Assembly (NCBI GenBank): GCA_001632425.1
Contig: KV425606.1
Span: 1-27,955 of the forward strand
Direction: 5' to 3'
Length of the DNA: 27,955 nucleotides
Source: Neolentinus lepideus HHB14362 ss-1
Lineage: Eukaryota; Basidiomycota; Agaricomycetes; Gloeophyllales; Gloeophyllaceae
Positions 20,541 through 27,955 of the stretch are shown one piece after another (position 1 is the stretch's first letter; the number at the start of each line of letters is the position of its first letter). The translations under genes were made by a program, and so were the position numbers. The notes under the pieces were generated by a model. It saw nothing but the letters and a program-made list of their open reading frames with translations, was not told the DNA's origin and ran no database searches.

Positions 20541-21824
20541 ATGTCAGAGCCTGTCAAGATGCTGTACCTCCCCAAGACCATGTCCAACTGGCCATGGCCG
20601 AGGAAGATCAATCTTCATTATGAGGAGGTCAGTGCCGAGTCTAACGCCTGGTTCCATGGATTCAAGACTCTTACCAAGCATTCTCAGGACGCTTTCGACA
20701 AATGCGACGTTGGTCCGTAGTCACTCCTTGACATGATAAAGGATGTATTACTAACTTACGAGACTCCAGGCCGTCTTGCTTCATTGACATACCCGTATGC
20801 ATCAAAGGATGAAATCGTCAGTTTATTGTTACATTTGCGTAAGCTCAGCATTACACCAAGAGCACCTTCGCACCGGATGCGATCTCATGAACCTGTTCTT
20901 TGTCATCGATGAGTACACGGACGTCGAGTCTGCCTCCGTTGTACGGGAGATGGTAGACGTTGTCATTGATGCTCTCAACAATCCGCACAAAGAACGCCCG
21001 GAAGAGGAGATCGTTCTTGGACAGGTCGCCAAAGAGTACGTTTTGGCTGATACACGTTCATGATATTGCATGCTAAATCCCGGACTACTGGTCAGATTCT
21101 GGGAACTAGCTATCACGAATGCCTCACTCGCGTCTCAAAAACACTTCATAGAGTCTTTCACCGACCATGTCAACTCCATCGTTCTTCAAGCTGAGGATCG
21201 CGATAACAACAAAATTTGCACTATCGATGAGTACCTCGAGACGAGACGGGAGAACGTCGGCGCCCGTCCGTCTTTTTTTATCGGCGAACTCCACCTGAAC
21301 CTTCCCGACCAAGCCTTTTATCACCCTACGGTGAAAGAGCAGGAGTACTTGATCGCTGATCTCCTCGTCCTTGATAATGTGAGTCCTTCAATGGCGCTCT
21401 TATTACATGGTGCTGATGCTTGCATATCACTTGCTAGGACATTGTGTCGTTCAACAGGGAGCAGGCAACTGGGGATGTCCGGCACAACATCTTGACGATT
21501 TTCATGCACCAGTTCAGCATAGACTTCGACGGGGCGATGAAGTGGGTCTGCGAGTACCACGCCGAGATCGAGGCCAAGTTCCTGGATATTGTCAAGAAGG
21601 TACCCTCGTTCGGCCCCGAGGTCGATGGGGAACTGGCTGAGTATATTGAGAGCATCGCTAACTCTCCTCGTGGCAACTATTGCTGGAGCTTCGAGGGTGG
21701 CCAGTACTTCGGGAAAAGGGGCTTCGAGATTCAAACGACGCGCCTCGTTCCCTTGATGCCTAAAATACAGCGCGATACTAATCTCAAGACTGACCATGTT
21801 GTTGTATCTCTAGTAGAGTTGTGA
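20541..21824 (+). CDS. Terpene synthase (class I sesquiterpene-cyclase type)
   Basis: Five exons (20541-20712, 20770-20820, 20861-21035, 21096-21378, 21438-21824) give 355 residues, the normal length for basidiomycete sesquiterpene synthases. These cyclise farnesyl diphosphate using Mg2+. Metal-binding motifs are present: DEYTD at 91-95 (within [13 protein letters not shown]) and the NSE-type NDIVSFNRE at 227-235, completed exactly across an intron. GRLASLTYP and [10 protein letters not shown] are also family-typical. Near the end the usual RY pair reads QY (316-317, in [10 protein letters not shown]), an unusual change because that Arg normally contacts diphosphate. Intron 2 is only 40 bases with a weak gtttat donor; an alternative there would alter a few residues around 72-75. 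No other classical terpene-cluster gene (for example a P450) is in the window. Confidence 0.94.
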
Positions 21825-22720
21825 GCCTCTCTAGTGTCCAAGGCTACGTCTCGGACATAATTATGCGTTGGAAGAGATGGTAGGCCCACACGTATATCGG
21901 TTGTAGTTGACCGTCGATAATAAGGATGACATATTGGGCGGTTGATAAAGCTAGATAACATTGTCAATGCTTAAGGTATATAGGAGATGTACGGCTCAAT
22001 GATGAGAATGCAGCCACTCAATCTTATAGCAAGATAGAGAAGTTGACCGCACAGCGGTATGACCAACGAATCCGTCCTTTACTTGCTTGCAGAGGAAGCC
22101 ATATCAAGTGACCCACTAGACGTGCTAACCCTAATTCCATCTAGGCCCGCGTAAGTACACACATTACAATCGCAGATTCCGGGTGAAGTGAACTCAACTC
22201 ACGCTATAAAGCTCCTTGTGATGGGCAGGATGCACACAGCGAGATAAATTTCGCACGAATTCATCAGAGAATGCGTCGGCAGAAATTGGGATCGAGCCTG
22301 ACTATGTGCGTTCGGAGCTTGGCTGACGCATTGAAAATAGGTGCCACATGACCTGTAAGGTAATATTGGTATTTTTTTTTGTGGTGATTAGGGAGTAGAG
22401 GAGTTAACGCGTCGAAGGCGGACGTTAAGCGGTGGGGTCCTGGAGATGGCATGGTACGCTCAAGTCAATCCCAATTGCCGTGCACAAGGGTGGGATTTGG
22501 ACATGCAGATGGCATTGTCAATGTCGTCACCTCAGGATAGGAAGACCACAGGTGTACGATGTCGGAAGGGAGTCCCACGACCTGCTTCACTCGGAACGCA
22601 CCGGCGACTGGGGAGCCTTCGTATGTCCAGGAGTTGAGCGTAAAGCCTAGGAGTATTCGGTGTGCCAAGGAGTCACCCGATTCAGAATTTCAAGGCATGA
22701 GCAAATTATTCAGGATTGTT
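21825..22720. other. Intergenic between two convergent genes
   Basis: This holds the 3' flanks of the terpene synthase and of the IMPACT-family gene. No supported gene; short overlapping frames near 22432-22668 were rejected. A T-run lies near 22371-22380. Confidence 0.4.
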
Positions 22721-23533
22721 TCAAGTCGAAGTCTTCTTTTTGGCGATGATACCCTTTAGACTCTTGATCGAGTTCTCTCGTGCAGTAATAAGGCGTCTAG
22801 CTTTCGCGACGTCACGGGAGTCCGATAGGGTTGCGTAGTTCTGAGATTTCTTCTGTTCTTTGTTTTCAGTAGACTGAGATGGTTGCTCGACCTCAGAAGG
22901 ACGGTAACTAGAATCCGTGCTTTGTGATGTCAAAGATAGCCGGGCAAGCTCTTTTCGTAGTTTCGTTAACTCATCATCAAGCGCAGTGAGGACGACGATG
23001 CATTCCTCCATATCCTGCTTCAGCTTGAATGAACGGCACACTTCCCTTGCACACGTTTCGATGTGCTCGAAACGCGCTGGGCCGAGCATGATACCGCCAT
23101 ACCTATGTGTAGGGGTTGTTAGACTACGACTCTTAGTACAAAGTAACTCATACCATCTGCTAACGATGACTATCACATCTATCACACCCTCCGTCTGCAT
23201 GACCTTCAGAATCTTGTTCCCTCCATACCGCTCCCCATCATCCTCCCACCCACTTTGAACCTCAAAATCATCAACACCATCAAGCCCAGTCTTTCCATCC
23301 TTTAGCATCATACACCGCCACGCAGCGAACTCGTGACTCGCGGGCTTCGCGCCGTGCACGACGTGCTTGTGGTGCTTCAACACGGAGCGGGCTTCTGCTG
23401 GGCTGGAGGCTTTGTACGCAGACGCAACGAAGATGGACTTGCGGTCTCGGATTTCTTGTGAAGTTGCGAGAACCTGAGGAGCCGCTTTGGACGAGATGAT
23501 GAAGGAGTCGAGCGTTGTGGCGGACGGGGGCAT
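22721..23533 (-). CDS. IMPACT/UPF0029-family protein without RWD domain
   Basis: Two exons (23533-23154, 23102-22721) encode 253 residues; the split TGG codon restores the conserved SRWYGG. The UPF0029 signature spans about 104-134 (GGNKILKVMQ, IVIVSRWYGGIMLG), preceded by FVASAYKASSPAEA and the HEFAAWRC segment. Yeast Yih1 and animal IMPACT carry an N-terminal RWD domain and inhibit Gcn2 activation through Gcn1. Here only about 25 residues precede the IMPACT domain, so the RWD is absent and that role cannot be assumed; it is closer to the shorter family members. After residue 165 comes a coiled-coil-like stretch, then a Ser/Glu/Lys-rich tail. It is divergent from the next gene with 166 bases between start codons. 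Confidence 0.94.
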   Translation of the reverse strand: MPPSATTLDSFIISSKAAPQVLATSQEIRDRKSIFVASAYKASSPAEARSVLKHHKHVVHGAKPASHEFAAWRCMMLKDGKTGLDGVDDFEVQSGWEDDGERYGGNKILKVMQTEGVIDVIVIVSRWYELLCTKSRSLTTPTHRYGGIMLGPARFEHIETCAREVCRSFKLKQDMEECIVVLTALDDELTKLRKELARLSLTSQSTDSSYRPSEVEQPSQSTENKEQKKSQNYATLSDSRDVAKARRLITARENSIKSLKGIIAKKKTST

Positions 23534-23699
23534 ACTAGTGGTGGCCGTGGGAAGAGCTCTTGCCACAATTGTGGCTCATGGCCCAAACCACGTGGCTCGG
23601 TTCGCTACTTCGAGTTGCCGCTGTGGCTGAGAAGCGCTATCCTCGACAGCCACAACCTCCTTCTAGATTGTTTGTCTGTTGTACATCTTAAATACCATT
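23534..23699. promoter_or_regulatory. Shared divergent promoter
   Basis: The 166 bases separating the IMPACT-family and NFKBIL1-like start codons must hold both promoters. No clear TATA box is seen; a CCACGTGG E-box-like palindrome lies at about 23588-23595. Confidence 0.55.
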
Positions 23700-24844
23700 A
23701 TGGGCACAGGCAAGCTTCACATGAAAGAAACCCCCACTGAACGGCAAGAACGTCAACTACGGAAGGCGCGGAAGGCAGCGAAGGAAGCAGCCAGACGCGC
23801 CGAACGATATCAGGATGGCTCATTCGACTCAGAGGACGACTCAACACGCAAGCGGCGTCGCGCTGATAATTCTCACTCGCATCGCCCTCCTCCCCCTGAT
23901 CCCTGCGACAGCGACGCCGAATACGGCCCTCCTCCGCCAGGGCCTTCGACCGACTATGAAACGCTGCAAGCGGAGCTGGAAGAACAACGTTGGCGGGAGA
24001 AGATGTGGGACGCGATGGACGAGGACAGCGTGTTCACTCCAGGAAACACTAGTCGTCTGGATTCCCTGGAAGCAGAAATGAACACATATGCCCACGTACC
24101 TAAGCGGTGGAGAGGTCCCCACGCGGGAGGGGACGTGAGTGATATTGCTGGCCTCGACCCGAGTATGATGGAGGACGAGGAGTATGCAGAGTGGATTAGA
24201 GTCGGGATGTGGCGGTACGTCTCAATTATCTGTCACAATCTACAAGTATGCTGAGATGTGTGTGGATGTACAGGAAGAAGAACCCTGACTATTACGCAGA
24301 GCAAGCCCGCCAACAAGCTCAACAAGAAGCTCGCAAAGCCCGGGAGAAAGCCATACGGGAAGAAACGAAGAGACTTCGACGCGAGGCAGAAGAGGAGGAC
24401 AAACGCAAACGGGCAATGCGTGACGCGAAGAAGACAGCCGAAGCTCGAGAACGGTACGAGAGTGGCTGGAAAACACTACTAGCTTCCGGTGCAAAGGACG
24501 CCGAGCCTCTCGGCTTCTCCGATATTCCCTGGCCCATCGCTCTTTCCAAGAAATCTGCTATATCCGCATCTATTGACGACATCACGCTGGACTCCATATC
24601 CCTTTTCCTGTTTTCCATGCTAGAGTCATGGCCTTCGACTACAGACAACGCTGAGAATGCTACAGACAAGGAGACGAAAACTAGAAAGGAAATTGTCCGA
24701 GAAACTCTGCTCCGCTTCCACCCCGACAAGTTCGAGGGTCGGGTGCTGCGCCGGGTCAAGGAAGAAGACAAGGAGAAAGTGCGCGAGGCGGTGGGGAAGG
24801 TCGCCAGAGCGTTGAACGAGCTTATGACGAAGGTGGACACTTAG
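23700..24844 (+). CDS. NFKBIL1: NF-kappa-B inhibitor-like protein 1 (NFKBIL1) homologue
   Basis: Two exons (23700-24214, 24274-24844) encode 361 residues. The protein is dominated by charged helical, coiled-coil-like segments: RQLRKARKAAKEAARRAERY near the start and a long Lys/Glu/Arg stretch in exon 2 from KKNPDYYAEQ. A Pro-rich patch lies near residues 65-85. The C-terminal family signature is RETLLRFHPDKFEG (His near 321), followed by a helix ending ALNELM. Animal NFKBIL1 has ankyrin repeats and has been linked to splicing and inflammatory signalling; fungal members keep mainly the charged C-terminal region, as here. The motif resembles the HPD of J-domains, but no complete J-domain is present. 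It converges on the channel gene downstream. Confidence 0.87.
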
Positions 24845-25453
24845 GAGTGGCGGTGGCTTCCCCTAGACGACAGTCCCATCGCAGGCAGACACTACGGGTG
24901 CGGATGATTCAGCCCACTCCGTACTATGCGGCTTTCTTTTACTACCTCGCTCCGGAGAACGCTTGCCCTCGCTCGACTTCTGGCGAGCCATTATATGTGC
25001 ATTGACAATTGCCCTAGCCTTTACCTGTGCTTTTGATCGCACCGACGACAGCCATTGCCAGATGAAACAACCCAATTGCTGCGCCGCGGAGCGAGGTTCC
25101 CCAACGGAAGAACGTATCAGTGGCTCAAACGGCAGCAATTAGTTTAGCGGCTTCAGTCAGGCGGCTACATTCATCGAAGGCAGCACAAGTATGTGGGCGA
25201 AATGCACCTCGCACATGGGGTACACTTTGGTAATTGCCTGCTGTTCAAACACCATCTCCCCTCCTGAATACAAGAATACACTGCTATAGATTAATATATA
25301 TCAGTCCAATAATATCAGCCATGTCCCCCACAATGAACAGCAGGCCTGCCCTGCTGCGATAACGAGTCTAAGCAATGAATGACGATGGAATGCAATAGTA
25401 CAAATGCAGACAAGACAAAACAGCCCGAAAATCCAAGTCCAGAAAGATAAAGA
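24845..25453. other. Intergenic between convergent genes
   Basis: Two 3' flanks meet here. The 91-codon minus frame at 24863-25138 is Arg/Ser-rich without family resemblance. No gene is supported. Confidence 0.45.
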
Positions 25454-27955
25454 TCAACCCGCTGAATAGCCCCGGTTAAACGTACCCCGTCCAGCTATGT
25501 TGTCATTGGACGGCGTTGACGCGTATGGCCGATGCACTGGGGCCATCCGGTAGCCTTCAGCAGGATGATGAGGCGGTGGAGGATACTGTGGAGGATACTG
25601 CGGTAGTGGCGGCACCTCATCCGGACTGGGATAGCCTGGATACGACGCTAGTGATGCAGAACTCTGCATGCGAGGATCGAAGTAGCCCATTTGCTGTGGT
25701 GCCGCCAGTAAGGGCTGCTGGTCTTGCGTCGGATCAAATCGACTTAGCTCGATCTCGTTTGCAGGCGTTGCTAATCGGGACGGGCCTTGCGCCATGTAGC
25801 GGTCTCGTGCACCAACACCAGCCATAGAAGGCGCTGGTGATGATCGTCCGCCAGCATAGAATGTCGATTTTGAAGGGTGAAGGGAAGCATCGCCGCCGAG
25901 TAGATGTGTCGTAGCAATAGACCGCTGGTCCCAGTCCAGCTCTCCCCTATCGCGTTGATACAACGCAAGATCGTAATCCAAGTTCGTCTGGAACACAACT
26001 GTAAGGGTCACGCAAAGAGGAGACGACGTGAATTGCATACCTGATCGATCCCCGCAATTTTAATACCGGACACAAGTTGAGTATCCATGGTCTGACCGCC
26101 ATACTCTGCCATCTGCGCCTTGTCGTTCGCAATTTTGCCCGCGTAGACCTGCGACAACAAAGGCATCATTCTCGCGTGGAGCATGGGCGTAAACAGCTCG
26201 GAGTGCAGAGCCGGGTGGCCGAACCGCTTTTCAAGACGGTTGCCCTGTGTGTCGCCCCGTGATGAGTGGACCTTGGCCAATCTCAACTCCTCTTCCGTTG
26301 GGATGTAGTACCGAAATTGACGGTCAAAGGTGCGGTTGAGATATATCTTGAATATCAGGAGAAAGAGAATCGGAGGGAGCGTTGCAACCCAGTGGAACGA
26401 CGACCATCCCATCTGCAGACCCATTGCTGCAACGAAGAGGATAAGTGATCTTCTAAGCATGACATGCAAGCGCACACAAGGACACTTACTCAAGGTCATC
26501 AGTGCTTGCATGAGAACGACAGATGCGAGGATACGGTTGATGACAGGGTTCCATAAACGCTAAGGGACGATCTTGTCAGCGTAAATATGATACAAGAGGA
26601 TGTACAAACGTACTCCACCAGTCTCAACTTGCGAAACGAACACGAACATCAGCTGATACTTGTACACCCACGAGCTGACCCAGAACACGATAGCAGCAGC
26701 CGCTGCGACAAGCGGTGCCAGTGGAGCAAAGACGAAGCCCACACATGCCATGAAAAGCTGCAAGTGATCCATCAGTCGCGTCAACGCAACTCACTTCATC
26801 GTCTGGTATACTCACAATGTTCGAGCTTAAGCAAAGGGACAACGTTAAAATCACACTGCAATCTGAACGCGGTAGCACTCACTAATAGATCGCGTACTCG
26901 AAATCCGGAGGTCGCGTCCAGTCCCGGATATCTCTTGGCGTCCGACCAAAGACGTGAGTCTTGAACGTTGTCCACACGAGATTCAAAATCTGAGCGAGGT
27001 CGAATACAGCAAGGAAAGCGCGAAGTCTAAACGTGCCGTTGCAATCAGAAACCAAGGAAACAACACTCCGGGGAACTCAGACACCTACGGGAAGAACGTG
27101 AGCCAGTACGACGACTGACTGATGTACGTCTGATTGATGGTCCCAGGCAGCGCTAAATAGCAAGAAGAGGTTTAGCACAGAACAGCACCTAAAGCCCAGG
27201 ACGATTCCCACATTTCAGATTCGAAATGATATCACTAAAGCTCTTATGTTCACCGATGAGAACGACGACCTGAGAGATCGATTCTATCCAACAAATCACC
27301 CATCAATCACCCAAACTTTCAAAATACAGACAACATTGAACCACTTACTGAAGGCAACACCAATGAGCGTGAAAACGACGAGTTGCGAAATGACCAGGAA
27401 AGCAAAGTAACGAGCAACGACGGCACGGTCTAGTCTGGAATGTGTATGAGCGCCCATGTATCGTGTCAACCTGACAATCAGATGTACATGTCAGTTCCGT
27501 GTGACTTGGTGTTACAGATCCACGAGGCTGCCTACCATCGCATGAGAACAGGCAGGAAGTAGCCAAAGAACGCGGAGACGGTGGGCGGCAGGACACCAGA
27601 AATGATAGCGAAACTAGTCTCCGAGTTGTCCGCCCACGCCTTGAGGAACGGAACATACGTCGAAATCTGCCAATCGAGGTAAGAAAGCACCCGGTCAACA
27701 GAAGCGCGCATTGCCAACACTCACCGAACTCAAATTCGCCAAAATGGAGATCGCGAACAGCGGGACCGTGTTGAAGAAGCACACCACAGCCAGAACCAGG
27801 AACCCGATCATCCTCAGCCGCGCGACCTCGCCAGGGCTCTTCGTGATATTGCTCCAAATAATGTCCTTCGGGTTCGGCGCCAACGTCACGATTGTGCCCT
27901 TTGGCCGCTTGTCCTTGAGCATGTTCGCGACAATGTGCGCGTACGGCACAGCCGC
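25454..27955 (-). CDS. CSC1/OSCA/TMEM63-type stress-gated cation channel, 5'-truncated by the window
   Basis: The C-terminal half is present; the gene continues beyond 27955. Exons, in order of translation, include 27955-27725, 27666-27536, 27470-27349, one starting at 27283, further pieces through the FP and LRAFLAVFDL regions, a 10-base microexon (26816-26825), LFMACVGFVFAPL to SQVETGG, RLWNPVINRI to LMTL, MGLQMGWSSFHW to AGIDQ, and a last exon ending at 25454. Landmarks of the channel core are clear: NPKDIIWSNI, SGVLPPTVSAFFGYFLP, RLDRAVVARYF, INQTYISQS, GRTPRDIRDWTRPPDFEYA and several hydrophobic helices. The cytosolic tail starts NLDYDLALYQRDRGELDWD and becomes Pro/Tyr-rich, low-complexity at the end (about 25454-25650). 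Relatives are plasma-membrane channels opened by osmotic or mechanical stress. Confidence 0.92.
26816..26825 (-). other. 10-base microexon in the channel gene
   Basis: On the minus strand, ...cttaag|CTCGAACATT|gtgagtata... has an acceptor directly before and a strong donor directly after. Its 10 bases complete a split Tyr codon and add S-N-I, giving EYAIYYSNILFMACVGF, the sequence expected in this channel family. Without it, the flanking exons do not join in frame. Confidence 0.75.

Noticed and set aside
24700..24760. J-domain in the NFKBIL1-like protein because of its HPDKF
   Set aside because: The HPD-like triplet matches the NFKBIL1 family ending, and the helices expected before a true J-domain HPD loop are not arranged as in DnaJ proteins.
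24319..24840. 173-codon minus-strand frame
   Set aside because: Antisense shadow of the NFKBIL1-like exon 2; its Ser-rich reading mirrors the Glu/Arg/Lys codons of the sense strand.
25516..25827. 103-codon plus-strand frame
   Set aside because: Antisense to the low-complexity tail of the channel gene.

Overview
The window is fungal nuclear DNA, almost certainly from a mushroom-forming basidiomycete (Agaricomycetes-type). Genes are split by many short introns of about 40-100 bases with GT..AG ends. Recognisable families are basidiomycete-typical: a sesquiterpene-synthase-type cyclase with a DEYTD metal motif, an MLKL-like helical-bundle/pseudokinase protein, an AsaB/CmcJ-type hydroxylase, and a CSC1/OSCA channel. 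No tRNA, rRNA, CRISPR array or clear transposase gene was seen.

Left part (0.5-3.1 kb): a nine-exon gene for a fungal MLKL-like protein, with a helical N-terminal region, a kinase-fold domain lacking all three catalytic signatures, and a C-terminal domain ending in a GDRITL..FPGW motif. Middle-left (3.3-13.1 kb): the most unusual structure, a large decayed inverted duplication. The left arm reads A1-B4-B1 on the plus strand and the right arm reads B3-B2-A2 on the minus strand, so A1 mirrors A2, B4 mirrors B2 and B1 mirrors B3. A and B are protein families I do not recognise. Decay is reciprocal: B4 and B3 are broken, and their mirror partners B2 and B1 are intact. A glycerate-kinase-type P-loop kinase (Tda10/GLYK family) sits at the axis. 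A palindromic GC-rich element lies at about the same distance upstream of A1 and A2.

Middle-right (13.4-20.5 kb): an AsaB/CTB9/CmcJ-family hydroxylase with a clear TATA box, then a gene-poor, decayed stretch. That stretch holds two related broken genes (C1, C2) flanking a candidate five-exon orphan gene (D), plus a possible tiny spliced ORF. Right part (20.5-28 kb): a terpene synthase, then ordinary conserved genes: an IMPACT-family protein divergent from an NFKBIL1-like protein, which converges on the C-terminal half of a CSC1/OSCA-type stress-gated channel that runs off the window and contains a 10-base microexon.

Conserved housekeeping-type genes (about 22.7-28 kb and the axial kinase) alternate with fast-evolving lineage-specific genes. 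Splice structures were inferred by hand from reading frame, splice signals and, for A and B, comparison of paralogous copies. No database search was possible.
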